From Agarivorans sp. Alg241-V36 (lineage in GTDB: Bacteria > Pseudomonadota > Gammaproteobacteria > Enterobacterales > Celerinatantimonadaceae), in assembly GCF_900537085.1 (NCBI RefSeq), contig NZ_UNRE01000006.1, positions 248,001 to 312,000 on the forward strand: 64,000 bases of DNA, in the 5' to 3' direction. This document shows positions 8,871 to 17,475 of the stretch, one piece after another (the stretch's first letter is position 1; each line of letters starts with the position of its first letter). The translations under genes and the position numbers were made by a program. The notes beneath the pieces were generated by a model. The model was given only the letters and a program-made list of their open reading frames with translations. It was not told where the DNA came from and ran no database searches.

Positions 8871-9593
8871 CTAAACTTGCTGTTTATTTAGACCCAAGCG
8901 ATAAAGCTGCAAGATCCAAGAGAAGACCAGTTCCGCATCCAGTGGACGAACTAAACTTGTCTTGGCTAAAACGAATTGGGTAGGCGATAAGATCATTTGC
9001 CGTTTGTCGATAAGGGCTTCTGAATAGGCAACTGGAAACTCAGGATGTCCTTGAATAGCAAAGGTATGTTGGCCAATTTCAAACATGAAGTTAGGGCAAA
9101 AGTCACTACTGGCTAGTAAGTTAGCTTGCGGTGGCAGAGCGGTCACTTGGTCTTGATGACTCACTAAGATGGATAAACTCTCTTGCTCTGTTGGCTCTGC
9201 CCAGGAGGGTGCTGCAATAAGGGTATTTTTAGCCACGCCTAAACCCCAACCCGCGCTGGATTTTTCTACCTTCCCTTCCATCGCGCGAGCAATGATTTGG
9301 TGGCCAAAACAAATGCCTGCCAAGGGTCGCTGCAACTGTTCACACTGCTGTACCCAAGCCACTAATTGCAAAATCCACGGCTGTTGATCGTAGGCATTGT
9401 GCCGACTGCCGGTAATTAAAAAACCATCAAATTGATTGAGCTTAGGCAGCTCACTGTTAAGTACATTGAACACTTCAAACTCTAGTTGTGCATCTTGTGC
9501 GCTCAGATGCTTGATGAACATATCGGGATATTCACCATGTATTTCAGCAAGTTGCTTATCAACTCGGTCACAATTTAGAATCGCAATTTGCAT
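8871..9593 (-). CDS. Class I glutamine amidotransferase-like protein, possible gamma-glutamyl-GABA hydrolase role
   Basis: A 240-residue stand-alone GATase1 domain of the GuaA-like type (COG0518). The nucleophile motif is GICFGHQ (Cys near residue 95) and the His-Glu pair sits in GHPEF. Family strands FDGFLITGSRHNAYD and GWGLGVAKN are present. It is divergent from puuC and shares the intergenic region that holds PuuR-like sites. The glutamine-hydrolase fold matches the chemistry of PuuD/SpuA (gamma-glutamyl-GABA to GABA + glutamate), yet it is not PuuD by sequence, and no PuuD is seen elsewhere in the window. The family call is firm; the polyamine role is inference. Confidence 0.82.
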   Translation of the reverse strand: MQIAILNCDRVDKQLAEIHGEYPDMFIKHLSAQDAQLEFEVFNVLNSELPKLNQFDGFLITGSRHNAYDQQPWILQLVAWVQQCEQLQRPLAGICFGHQIIARAMEGKVEKSSAGWGLGVAKNTLIAAPSWAEPTEQESLSILVSHQDQVTALPPQANLLASSDFCPNFMFEIGQHTFAIQGHPEFPVAYSEALIDKRQMILSPTQFVLAKTSLVRPLDAELVFSWILQLYRLGLNKQQV

Positions 9594-9632
9594 AGTTAAA
9601 ACCTAAAGAATAGCTATATATTGACCATAAGC

Positions 9633-9647
9633 TGTTAAATAAACTGT
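9633..9647. promoter_or_regulatory. Weak PuuR-like operator half of the GATase/puuC region
   Basis: TGTTAAATAAACTGT resembles the reverse complement of the E. coli PuuR box (TGTTCATTATATTTT) and the site at 28164. It lies 40 nt upstream of the amidotransferase start. Low information content. Confidence 0.3.
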
Positions 9648-9684
9648 ATCAAGTATGGAATAAAATTTAATATTTGTGTAGTTT

Positions 9685-9699
9685 TGTTCATTATTGGAT
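9685..9699. promoter_or_regulatory. PuuR-like operator upstream of puuC
   Basis: TGTTCATTATTGGAT matches the first 10 of 15 bases of the reverse-complemented E. coli PuuR box (AAAATATAATGAACA as I remember it) without error. It sits 30 nt before the puuC start and 92 nt from the divergent amidotransferase start. A PuuR-type protein is encoded at 20641-21183, so a local regulon is plausible. Confidence 0.55.
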
Positions 9700-9728
9700 A
9701 ACAGTTGATGGATTCTTCCGGAGGGAAC

Positions 9729-11225
9729 ATGGCGCAGCAGGATCAAGCTTATTGGCAACAACAAGCGCGGGAATTGGAATTCCCCACTAGGGCATTTATT
9801 AACGGGGCGTTTGTAGATGCGCAATCAGGACAAACCTTTAGCAGCATTAACCCCGCAACCGGACAAGTGCTAGCCGAGGTGGCAGAGTGTGACGCCGCCG
9901 ATGTTGAATTGGCGGTTAGCGCTGCGCGAGCTGCTTATCAAAGTGGAGTATGGTCAAACCTTCCCCCGGCTGAGCGCAAGCAAGTGCTGCAAGCCTTTGC
10001 GCAACTTGTTGAACAGCACCAAAGCCAACTCGCCTTGTTAGAAAGTTTAGACATGGGCAAGCCAATTGGTGACGCACTGTCTTACGATGCGCCAGCCACC
10101 GCGCGCTGTATTGCTTGGAATGGAGAAGCGATAGACAAGATTTATGATGAAGTTGCGCCAGTCACCAGCGATGCTCTTGCATTGGTCACCCGAGAAGCAC
10201 TGGGTGTAGTAGCGGCGATTGTGCCGTGGAACTTCCCTTTAGTGATGGCCTCGTGGAAGATTGGCCCAGCCTTGGCCACCGGTAATTCGGTTATCTTAAA
10301 ACCTTCAGAAAAATCTCCCTTAAGTGCACTGTATTTGGCGCAATTGGCTAAACAGGCGGGCATTCCTGATGGAGTATTTAATGTGCTGCCGGGCTATGGT
10401 CACACCGCTGGGCAAGCGTTGGCGCTGCACATGGATGTTGATTGCATTACCTTCACTGGCTCTACCGCCGTGGGTAAAAAGCTGGTGGAGTTTTCCGGTC
10501 AATCAAACTTAAAACGTGCCTTTATGGAGTGTGGGGGTAAAAGCCCAAACCTGGTCTGTGCAGATGTCGCTGATTTAGACAAGGCCGCCGCCACTGCGCT
10601 TGCTGCTATTTTCTACAATCAAGGTGAAGTTTGTACTGCGGGCTCTCGGCTTATCGTGCATCGCAGTGTGCATAAAGCCTTGGTAGATAAAATGCTGGCT
10701 CTGGTGGATGACTGGCAAGCTGGTAATCCCTTGGATCCCAATACCAGCATGGGGGCAATGGTTGACGAAATACAGATGCAGCGAGTTCTGGGCTTTATAG
10801 ACCAAGCAAAAGCCCAGGGTGCGAAGTTGTTATGTGGTGGTGAGCAAACCTTACAAGAAACTGGTGGTTACTTCCTTAAGCCAACTATTTTTGATGATGT
10901 GGACGCCAAGCTGGATATTGTTAAGCAAGAGATCTTTGGCCCAGTATTAGTGATTCAAGTGTTTGACGAGCTTGAGCAGGGCATAGCCTTAGCCAATGAT
11001 ACTGAGTACGGATTAGCCGCTGGAGTGTGGACCAGTGATATTAATACTGCGGTGCGCACTTCGCGCGCCCTTCGCGCCGGTACTGTATTTGTGAATAATT
11101 GGGATGGCGGTGATATGACCATGCCCTTTGGTGGTTTTAAGCAGTCGGGCAACGGGCGCGACAAATCCTTGCATGCGCTAGAAAAATACACCGAGCTTAA
11201 GTCTACTTGGATTGATTTGACTTAG
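9729..11225 (+). CDS. puuC: Gamma-glutamyl-gamma-aminobutyraldehyde dehydrogenase
   Basis: An NAD(P)-dependent aldehyde dehydrogenase of putrescine catabolism, oxidising gamma-glutamyl-aminobutyraldehyde to gamma-glutamyl-GABA. The 498-residue protein aligns end to end with E. coli PuuC: AYWQQQARELEFPTRAFING at the start, IVPWNFPL, KPSEKSPLSA, FTGSTAVGKK (cofactor loop), MECGGKSPN (general-base Glu), GEVCTAGSRL (nucleophile Cys-302), EEIFGPV-type EIFGPVLVIQ, and PFGGFKQSGNGRDKSLHALE near the end. ATG 9729 is chosen because GGAGGG lies 3-8 nt before it; upstream in-frame TTG 9705 and ATG 9708 lack a site. It is divergent from the amidotransferase, with a PuuR-like operator at 9685. The unlinked position from the puuA/puuB pair suggests a second transcription unit of the same regulon. 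Confidence 0.93.
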   Translation: MAQQDQAYWQQQARELEFPTRAFINGAFVDAQSGQTFSSINPATGQVLAEVAECDAADVELAVSAARAAYQSGVWSNLPPAERKQVLQAFAQLVEQHQSQLALLESLDMGKPIGDALSYDAPATARCIAWNGEAIDKIYDEVAPVTSDALALVTREALGVVAAIVPWNFPLVMASWKIGPALATGNSVILKPSEKSPLSALYLAQLAKQAGIPDGVFNVLPGYGHTAGQALALHMDVDCITFTGSTAVGKKLVEFSGQSNLKRAFMECGGKSPNLVCADVADLDKAAATALAAIFYNQGEVCTAGSRLIVHRSVHKALVDKMLALVDDWQAGNPLDPNTSMGAMVDEIQMQRVLGFIDQAKAQGAKLLCGGEQTLQETGGYFLKPTIFDDVDAKLDIVKQEIFGPVLVIQVFDELEQGIALANDTEYGLAAGVWTSDINTAVRTSRALRAGTVFVNNWDGGDMTMPFGGFKQSGNGRDKSLHALEKYTELKSTWIDLT

Positions 11226-11406
11226 CATTGATGGGATCAGATGGCTCGATGAAGTGTTCCAAAATGAACTGCTGATCTAGCGGGTTCAAGTCAAAGCGAA
11301 ACGCTACATCGTTTAGGGAGCGAGCATCATGGCAATGGTGTTCGCCAATATATTTAACCGCTCTAATCAGATCGGTGCCCTTGGGCAATAAGCAACAGTC
11401 ACTCAT
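11203..11406 (-). CDS. Small hypothetical protein
   Basis: A 67-residue protein (one residue longer if ATG 11409 is used), convergent with puuC and overlapping its 3' end by 23 nt. An AGGGGG Shine-Dalgarno precedes tandem ATG codons; the second gives normal spacing. The sequence is well-balanced: SDCCLLPKGTDLIRAVKYIG, then HHCHDARSLNDVAFRFDLNP and an acidic-hydrophobic end DQQFILEHFIE. The helical second half looks like a compact winged or three-helix domain. I cannot name a family. Cys and His near the N-terminus might bind metal. Confidence 0.6.
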   Translation of the reverse strand: MSDCCLLPKGTDLIRAVKYIGEHHCHDARSLNDVAFRFDLNPLDQQFILEHFIEPSDPINAKSNQSK

Positions 11407-11542
11407 CATTAACCCCCTACTACAGCTTTACTAAAAGTATAGTTGAGTGGCCATAAGGCGATGCTGATTTATGCTTTTCTTTGATGTTGTGCAGTAAAAC
11501 AATTTGCGTGAGCAACTAGCTCATCGAGTTAGCATAAGAACA

Positions 11543-12505
11543 CTACTGGGAATGCTGTTTTCGAAAGCGCAAAGGCGCTTCGCCAGAATAGTGCTTAAAA
11601 GCTCGCGAGAAGTTGGACGGATGGTTGTACGCTAAGTGGCTTGAAATCTGGCTGATACTAAGAGACGTTTCACTGAGCAGCTCACATGCCCACTTGAATT
11701 TTTCTTGCTCAACCAGCTGAGTGAAATTTACACCTTGGCGGTCGAGTTTGCGTTTTAGGGTTGCGGTGCTCATACCGAGCTCAGTGGCCAATTGGTTTAG
11801 GTTTGCGCGTTGAATACGAACATGGCTTGCAATAAGTTGCTCAATACTCAAAGAGAATTGCACTGCGGCCTGGGGGGAAGAGCTGTTGGCCTCTTTAGGT
11901 GCAAAGGCCAATAAATGATTTTCTATGCTTAGTTGGGTGGCACTGCTACCCCAGGTAATATCAATGCTCGACCACGCTTCTGGAATAACTTGCGGGGTGT
12001 TTACTGAGCACACGCATACTTGCTTGGGTAGCCAGCTTTCGTGCGCACATAGGCGAATTAGCTGAATAAAAATGGTCAACATGTACTGCTCAACTTGCCA
12101 ACTGGAGAAGCGCTTGCCAAAAGCTGGTAAGCGATGAAAGCAAGTTTGGTTTAAGCCCGTGGGAATCAGCGAATAGTGGCAACTACTGGAGTCTTGTTTT
12201 GCCCGTTGAATGAATTGGCGCAAGATACTGAGTAAGTTAATGCTGGCATCATCATTTAAATCTGCAAGGCTTAAAACTGGCGAGGAGGCGGCGCAGGCAT
12301 AGCCAAAAAGCGGGTCCTCTAGTAAGGCTGCTGCACCCTCAACAAACTGCCATAGTGCGTATTCCCCAACCACAGCATCCGTTTTTGAGAGTGCTTCTAT
12401 TGGCAAGCCTACTTGTTTTGCCAGGCGTGAATAGCTCACCTTGCGCTTATTCAATTCGCTAATAAACGGCTTTGCATGCAAGGCTTTGATCAGGTGTGTT
12501 TCCAT
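11543..12505 (-). CDS. AraC-family transcriptional regulator
   Basis: A 320-residue regulator with an N-terminal AraC-type effector/dimer domain (about 1-210) and a C-terminal double helix-turn-helix (about 220-318). The DNA-binding part shows LNQLATELGMSTATLKRKLD, then CELLSETSLSISQISSHLAY and the signature PSNFSRAFKHYSGEAPLRFR. It is divergent from the porin-dipeptidase pair at 12629, its likely target; the shared 123-bp region has a Fur-box-like stretch and a small inverted repeat. Its effector is unknown. The OruR/ArgR-like domain plan is compatible with amino-acid or dipeptide sensing, but that is a guess. Confidence 0.85.
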   Translation of the reverse strand: METHLIKALHAKPFISELNKRKVSYSRLAKQVGLPIEALSKTDAVVGEYALWQFVEGAAALLEDPLFGYACAASSPVLSLADLNDDASINLLSILRQFIQRAKQDSSSCHYSLIPTGLNQTCFHRLPAFGKRFSSWQVEQYMLTIFIQLIRLCAHESWLPKQVCVCSVNTPQVIPEAWSSIDITWGSSATQLSIENHLLAFAPKEANSSSPQAAVQFSLSIEQLIASHVRIQRANLNQLATELGMSTATLKRKLDRQGVNFTQLVEQEKFKWACELLSETSLSISQISSHLAYNHPSNFSRAFKHYSGEAPLRFRKQHSQ

Positions 12506-12535
12506 TTTCGTTACTTAAAGTCCGTGATAATGAGC

Positions 12536-12554
12536 TTAAATGATAATTATTTTA
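12536..12554. promoter_or_regulatory. Fur-box-like A/T-rich palindrome
   Basis: A 19-bp stretch centred on ATGATAATTATT matches the classical Fur box (GATAATGATAATCATTATC) at 13 of 19 positions by eye, with another GATAAT just upstream. It lies between the divergent AraC and porin starts. It could be chance in A/T-rich DNA. Confidence 0.3.
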
Positions 12555-12605
12555 CCTACTAAGAAGGTGAATCATCATCTAGTATAAAATAACAAAATTA
12601 AATAA

Positions 12606-12619
12606 ATGATTGAAATCAT
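12606..12619. promoter_or_regulatory. Inverted repeat before the porin start
   Basis: ATGATT-GA-AATCAT, arms of 6 bp, ends 9 nt before the porin ATG. Position would suit repression or translational control. Symmetry is the only evidence. Confidence 0.22.
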
Positions 12620-12628
12620 AGGCTTGTA

Positions 12629-13846
12629 ATGTTTCAGCCAAGGAATCGATTGATCAGTGCTGTTAGCTTTCTTTCTGCCGTAAGCATAGCAGCGTTATCT
12701 CCGCAGGTGCTTGCTCAGCAAAAGACTGATTTTTTAGGTAGTGAAGACGCTGTAGACAATCGAATTGCCAGCGATCAACGTGAACAAGCTTTGCCAATGA
12801 AGCAGCGTTTAGCTGAACAACATATTCAACTAGCAATAGATTATTCAGCGGCCGCTGTTAAAGCTAGTGATGTGCTGCCTGGTAAAGATGACTCTGCCGC
12901 CAGTGGCATGCTTCGTTTCTATGGCAGTTGGGATATGCTTAATGCTGGCTCGGCAGATGCTGGTGGTTTGGTATGGAAGCTTGAACATCGGCACCGCTAT
13001 TCAGATACCCCAGTTAAAGGCATTGAATTTAACGCCGGAGGTTTGGGTATTGTAACTCCAGTGTTCTCTGATGAAGGTACACGCTTAACTAACCTTTATT
13101 GGCGGCAGCGCTTTAATGACCATAATGCAACTGTTACGGCTGGCTATTTAGATGCAACCGATTATGCCGATGTTTTCGCTCTAGCAAGCCCTTGGACCGG
13201 CTTCATGAACTTTGCTTTCAGTACTGGCGCTAGCACAATGGCCTTGCCTAGTGATGCAGCTTTTGGTGTGGCTGGAGCAACTATGTTGAATGAAAATGTC
13301 TTTGTTATTGGTGGCATTGTCGACATCGAGTCTGATCCAACTAAACCCCTGAAGAGCGCCGAAAATTTCTTTAATAAAAACCACTATTTTAAAAGCATCG
13401 AATTGGGTTATACCTCCGCCAAGGAGCAAATTTTTGTCAACAACCTACACCTTACCGCTTGGCATGCCGATAATAGTGAGCAGTTAAATCAAGATAGTGA
13501 TTCAGGTATTAATCTTTCTGCATCGTGGATGTTTGGTCAGTGGCTACCATTTGTTCGTGCTGGTTTCGCCGACAAAGGCAGTTTGCTTGGTATTGACCGC
13601 TCAGTGAGCGCCGGAGTGGGTTACTTTGGACTTGGTGGTGCTAACAATAATTTAGGTTTTGGGGTTAACCTGGCCAATGTTGTTGGTGAGCCAGATAATC
13701 AAGTTACTGGGGAGCTATTTTACTTAATCAAACCAGTGCCCTTTTTTGAAATAACCCCAGATATTCAGTTTATTCAAAATCCTGCTCTAAACCCAGATAA
13801 GAGCCAAATTTGGTTAGTTGGATTACGCTCTCGATTAATTTGGTAG
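12629..13846 (+). CDS. OprB-like outer-membrane porin
   Basis: A 405-residue outer-membrane beta-barrel of the carbohydrate-selective porin (OprB) type. A signal peptide ends LSPQVLAQQ near residue 30, followed by amphipathic strands such as GLVWKLEHRHRYSD, TNLYWRQRFNDHNATVTAGY, MNFAFSTG and NNLHLTAWHAD, and it ends with an aromatic-rich strand WLVGLRSRLIW, typical of barrel insertion signals. It is followed 15 nt later by the M19-like gene, so the pair is probably an operon, and is divergent from an AraC regulator. The solute is unknown; the dipeptidase partner suggests peptides rather than sugar. The Shine-Dalgarno is weak. Confidence 0.75.
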   Translation: MFQPRNRLISAVSFLSAVSIAALSPQVLAQQKTDFLGSEDAVDNRIASDQREQALPMKQRLAEQHIQLAIDYSAAAVKASDVLPGKDDSAASGMLRFYGSWDMLNAGSADAGGLVWKLEHRHRYSDTPVKGIEFNAGGLGIVTPVFSDEGTRLTNLYWRQRFNDHNATVTAGYLDATDYADVFALASPWTGFMNFAFSTGASTMALPSDAAFGVAGATMLNENVFVIGGIVDIESDPTKPLKSAENFFNKNHYFKSIELGYTSAKEQIFVNNLHLTAWHADNSEQLNQDSDSGINLSASWMFGQWLPFVRAGFADKGSLLGIDRSVSAGVGYFGLGGANNNLGFGVNLANVVGEPDNQVTGELFYLIKPVPFFEITPDIQFIQNPALNPDKSQIWLVGLRSRLIW

Positions 13847-13861
13847 ACAAGGAGTCTTAAC

Positions 13862-15103
13862 ATGAAACGAATTTTACTTGCTTTAGCACTCTCCTCGGCA
13901 GCGGTGTTTTCTGCCAACGCTAGCTTAGAAGCAAAGCACTGGCCGGCATCGGATAAAGCGAAGCAGTTTGTTCAAGACAGCATAGTGATAGGTATGCTGG
14001 CTAGCCCTTACGGCACCGGTTGGACTGAAAGCTCTCAGCTACATACTTATTTTAAAGAAGCCCGAGAAGCAGGCATTACCGGTCATGAAATGACACTTGC
14101 TGCTGCCTCGCATAACTGGGATGAACTAAGGCGTCAGCATCATGCATTTAAAGCAGCGATGGCAGAAGATCCTGAGAACTATATCTTTGTGCGCACTAAT
14201 CGCGATATAGAAATGGCTCACCTAAAAGGAAAAACCGCGGTAATTTGGAACTCTCAAACTGCCACTATTTTAGAAGAAGACTTAAGCCGTATGGCCATAT
14301 TAAAAGATATGGGCATTGCCAGTATGATCTTGGCCTACAACGACAGATTCCGCACGGGTACCGGTTCGCTTGCCGCCTACAATGGCAAAGATGACGGCTT
14401 GACGGGCTGGGGGCGAGCAGTAATCGACGAAATGGTTAAGTTCGGCATCATTTTAGATCTAAGCCACACCGGTAAACAAACCGCCATGGATGCAATGGAT
14501 CACATGGATGAGCGCTACCCAAATACTCCTTATATCTTTTCCCATTCATTACCTGCTGGCTTATACGCCAACGAAAAGAATAAATCTCCTCGAGGTTGCT
14601 ACCGTAATATCTCCGATGAAGAAGCATTGCGTGTGGTGAAAAGTGGCGGTTATGTTGCACCCACTTTTACCGAATGGATGGTTGACGGTATTTGGCCAGA
14701 TAATCTGTCACCTAAACAAGCGGCTGACATGATCGATTATTACGTGAAACTCGTGGGAGAAGACCACGTAGCGATTGCAACCGATGATATGTTTAGCGTT
14801 GAACTAGTGGTCGCTTTCGCCAAGAAAAATGCCAGCATGTATGCCGATGGTGGCTACATGATTGATGCCTTTAATAATGGTGCAGATGATTCAGCTCCGC
14901 TGGCTCGAATTTTAGCGGCTATCACCGATGACCTATGGGCGCGGGGCTACACCAATGCCCAGTTAGCAAAAATTTACGGTGGTAATAAAATGCGCGTATA
15001 TCAACAAGTTTGGGAGAATGCGCCGAAAGGAAAATGGGACGATGAATACCAAGAGCGGATTAAACTACGCAGAGAATTAATGGAAAAATTCGCTACTCGC
15101 TAG
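13862..15103 (+). CDS. Membrane dipeptidase-like protein (peptidase family M19) with altered metal site
   Basis: A 413-residue exported protein (signal peptide [20 protein letters not shown]) of the renal-dipeptidase family, which hydrolyses dipeptides, often with a D-residue, using two zinc ions. Family marks seen: [16 protein letters not shown] (metal His), [10 protein letters not shown] (metal His), [20 protein letters not shown], and DHVAIATDD. The usual N-terminal HxD pair is replaced ([12 protein letters not shown]), and the bridging-Glu region reads [11 protein letters not shown] with no Glu. A weakened or remodelled metal centre, or another substrate, is therefore likely. ATG 13862 follows AAGGAG. 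It is cotranscribed with the porin and ends at a terminator at 15130. Confidence 0.8.
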   Translation: MKRILLALALSSAAVFSANASLEAKHWPASDKAKQFVQDSIVIGMLASPYGTGWTESSQLHTYFKEAREAGITGHEMTLAAASHNWDELRRQHHAFKAAMAEDPENYIFVRTNRDIEMAHLKGKTAVIWNSQTATILEEDLSRMAILKDMGIASMILAYNDRFRTGTGSLAAYNGKDDGLTGWGRAVIDEMVKFGIILDLSHTGKQTAMDAMDHMDERYPNTPYIFSHSLPAGLYANEKNKSPRGCYRNISDEEALRVVKSGGYVAPTFTEWMVDGIWPDNLSPKQAADMIDYYVKLVGEDHVAIATDDMFSVELVVAFAKKNASMYADGGYMIDAFNNGADDSAPLARILAAITDDLWARGYTNAQLAKIYGGNKMRVYQQVWENAPKGKWDDEYQERIKLRRELMEKFATR

Positions 15104-15129
15104 TTCGCTTCTGAGTAAGCCACTAAGCT

Positions 15130-15158
15130 AAAAAGCTCGCAGTAATGCGAGCTTTTTA
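15130..15158. terminator. Rho-independent terminator after the dipeptidase gene
   Basis: A 12-bp perfect stem (AAAAAGCTCGCA with TGCGAGCTTTTT), loop GTAA. A- and T-runs on both sides suit the convergent agmatinase gene ending at 15226. Confidence 0.9.
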
Positions 15159-15225
15159 TTTGAACCAGCAAACAGTGGCGAACTCACGGTTTACTACACC
15201 CTAGACAAGCTGCAATGTTTATCAA

Positions 15226-16146
15226 CTAAGCATGCTTGTCAGCCCATAAATGAAGCAGCTCCACAGCAATGGTCGCTGCTGCCAAGGCTGTCACTTCGCT
15301 ATTATCATAAGCGGGCGCCACTTCCACTACGTCCATACCCACTATTTTTAAGCCCTTTAAACCACGCAAAATTTGCAAAATTCGATTGCTGCTTAAGCCG
15401 CCAGCCACTGGCGTGCCGGTGCCTGGTGCGTAGGCCGGGTCTAAGCAATCTATGTCGAAGCTAAGATAAACTGGCAAATCTGCCACTTGCTTGCGGATGC
15501 TATCTACTACTTGTTCAATGCTTAGGTTGTTAGCTTGGTCGGCATCAATCACCTTGTAAGGGTGGTTAGCACGTTCATAATCGGTGCGAATGCCTACTTG
15601 TACTGAATGCGCAGGGTCAACTAAGCCTTCTTTGGGGGCATGGTAAAACATGGTGCCATGGTCGTAACGGCTACCTTCGCTGTAGGTATCGGTGTGGGCA
15701 TCAAAATGCACTAGGGCTAGTTTTCCATGATGCTGTGCGTGAGCCCGTAGCAGTGGCAGCGTAACAAAGTGGTCGCCACCAAAGCTCAACATGCTTTTGC
15801 CTGCTTGCAGTAGCTGCGTGGCGTAAGCTTCTAACCGTTCTACAAATTGAGCTTGCTCGCCACAATCAAAGACTAAATCACCGGCATCGACTAAACCAAT
15901 CCGTTCTAGCAATTTAAAATCCCAAGGCCAGCGCTGTTCTTCCCAAGCGATGTTAACAGAGGCGCGGCGGATAGCATCGGGACCAAGTCTTGCGCCGGAG
16001 CGGCCGGTTGTTGCCAAGTCAAAGGGAAGGCCAGTTATTACTACGTCGGCATCACTTTGCTCGGGGCGATGATCTAGAGGCTGCCTTAGAAAGGTGTTGG
16101 CATTGGAGTACAGCGAGTAATCGGGATGATCGGCAAGCGTGCTCAT
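15226..16146 (-). CDS. speB: Agmatinase
   Basis: A 306-residue ureohydrolase converting agmatine to putrescine and urea with a binuclear Mn centre. Metal motifs are all present: [11 protein letters not shown] (His), [10 protein letters not shown] (Asp-His-Asp) and [20 protein letters not shown] (two Asp). The N-terminal [17 protein letters not shown] and the C-terminal [19 protein letters not shown] are typical of agmatinases rather than arginases. ATG 16146 follows AAGGAA. It feeds putrescine into the neighbouring puu/spu pathway. A 17-bp palindrome lies 29-45 nt upstream. The gene stands alone on minus between two plus-strand units. Confidence 0.92.
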   Translation of the reverse strand: MSTLADHPDYSLYSNANTFLRQPLDHRPEQSDADVVITGLPFDLATTGRSGARLGPDAIRRASVNIAWEEQRWPWDFKLLERIGLVDAGDLVFDCGEQAQFVERLEAYATQLLQAGKSMLSFGGDHFVTLPLLRAHAQHHGKLALVHFDAHTDTYSEGSRYDHGTMFYHAPKEGLVDPAHSVQVGIRTDYERANHPYKVIDADQANNLSIEQVVDSIRKQVADLPVYLSFDIDCLDPAYAPGTGTPVAGGLSSNRILQILRGLKGLKIVGMDVVEVAPAYDNSEVTALAAATIAVELLHLWADKHA

Positions 16147-16174
16147 TATTTATTCCTTGCTATAAAATAGTTAA

Positions 16175-16191
16175 CAATTCATTGTGAATTG
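16175..16191. promoter_or_regulatory. Palindrome upstream of agmatinase
   Basis: CAATTCA-TTG-TGAATTG, a perfect 7-bp inverted repeat with 3-nt centre, 29 nt upstream of speB. It does not fit the ARG box orientation (TGAAT..ATTCA) or the PuuR box. Candidate operator of an unidentified dimeric regulator. Confidence 0.35.
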
Positions 16192-16347
16192 CTTCTGTAT
16201 TTACTACAAGTGTTTTGTATCAAATGACATAGCAAGCGTATTTGCAAAAAACTGTAGGCTAATTGAGCAAGCAAACACTAGACACTAAAGAGCACTCTTC
16301 CTACACTGAATAAAGCTCTCACTACTTTTAGATACACGGACGTTTAT

Positions 16348-17475
16348 ATGCCTAGGCCATTATTTTCATTCAGCTTTTTACTCATTCCCATTGCTTTGGG
16401 GGTGATGGCAGTGAATACAATGAGTCAGCATGCCTTTGCCGCAGATGATGAACTGTTTGCCGACACAGCGGTAAATGTGCAACAGGTAAAAGCTTTTGTG
16501 CCGGTATTAAGTGAAGATTATGCGGTTGAACGACAGTTTGTTGGGCAAGTTATTGCTAAGCAACGTGCAGACATCGGCTTTGAACTTGCGGGTAAAATAT
16601 CCAAAATATTTGTAGATGAAGGCGAACGTGTTGTGCAAGGCGATGTGCTGATGCAACTAGACACCGAGCTGCTAGAAATTGAATACATTGACTTACAAGC
16701 ACAACTACAACAATTAGCTGCCGATGCAGCTCTAGTTCAAGCTAACTTAAAGCGGGTTAAGTCTCTCAAGAGCGACGGTTATGCCTCGGCGCAAAGTGTA
16801 GATGAGCTGGTGGCGCAACAAAAATCCTTAAGAGCCAATAAAGCGCGCATCGACGCTTCAATTAAAGCCAATCGCACCCGTATTGAAAAGTCCACGTTAC
16901 TGGCTCCTTATAACGGCATTATTGATAAACGTACTGTGTCGGAAGGCGCGGTGATTGGTGCTTCTCAGCCGGTGCTTACGGTCTTACAGCAAGGTGCTAA
17001 CGAAGTAAAAGTTGGCGTGCCAGTGCGTTTGCTTGAGCAGGTTGATTTGGTTACGCCAAAATCAGTTACAGTGGCTAAGCGTCATTATTCAGTGGATTTA
17101 GTGGCTGCTGGTGGTCAGGTTGACCCGGTTACCCGCACCGTTCAATTGCGCTTTGCCCTGCCGGATAACGACTCCCTAGTGAGTGGGCAACTGGCTTATT
17201 TAAATGTGGTTGAAACTGTAAAAGAACCTGGTTATTGGGTGCCTGTGAGTGCGATTACCGATGGCGTGCGAGGCTTGTGGAATGTATATGCCATTGTGGC
17301 GCAGCGTGACGGCAGCTTTAAGTTAGAACGCCGTGATGTGAGCGTCCGCTATGCCACCGAAGAGCAAGCTTTTGTAAGAGGTGCGCTGCAATCTGGCGAA
17401 GCCATTGTGGCCACGGGAATGCACCGCTACGTGCCCGGCCAAACGGTTAATCCAAGCAAGGCGCACAGCCAATGA
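16348..17475 (+). CDS. RND efflux periplasmic adaptor, second system
   Basis: A 375-residue membrane fusion protein with a cleavable-looking signal ending AVNTMSQHAFAAD. The barrel-sandwich halves are IGFELAGKISKIFVDEGERV and APYNGIIDKRTVSEGAVIGA, separated by a short helical hairpin (QAQLQQLAADAALVQANLKR onward), then a beta-barrel region with GQVDPVTRTVQLRF and WVPVSAITDGVRGLW. It overlaps the pump gene by 4 nt (ATGA), so the two are translationally coupled. No outer-membrane factor adjoins; a TolC from elsewhere, or the OMF at 7360, would be needed. Confidence 0.87.
   Translation: MPRPLFSFSFLLIPIALGVMAVNTMSQHAFAADDELFADTAVNVQQVKAFVPVLSEDYAVERQFVGQVIAKQRADIGFELAGKISKIFVDEGERVVQGDVLMQLDTELLEIEYIDLQAQLQQLAADAALVQANLKRVKSLKSDGYASAQSVDELVAQQKSLRANKARIDASIKANRTRIEKSTLLAPYNGIIDKRTVSEGAVIGASQPVLTVLQQGANEVKVGVPVRLLEQVDLVTPKSVTVAKRHYSVDLVAAGGQVDPVTRTVQLRFALPDNDSLVSGQLAYLNVVETVKEPGYWVPVSAITDGVRGLWNVYAIVAQRDGSFKLERRDVSVRYATEEQAFVRGALQSGEAIVATGMHRYVPGQTVNPSKAHSQ

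Noticed and set aside
8786-8983. 65-codon plus-strand frame between the OMF and amidotransferase genes
   Set aside because: Its second half is antisense to the clear amidotransferase 3' end; no ribosome site.
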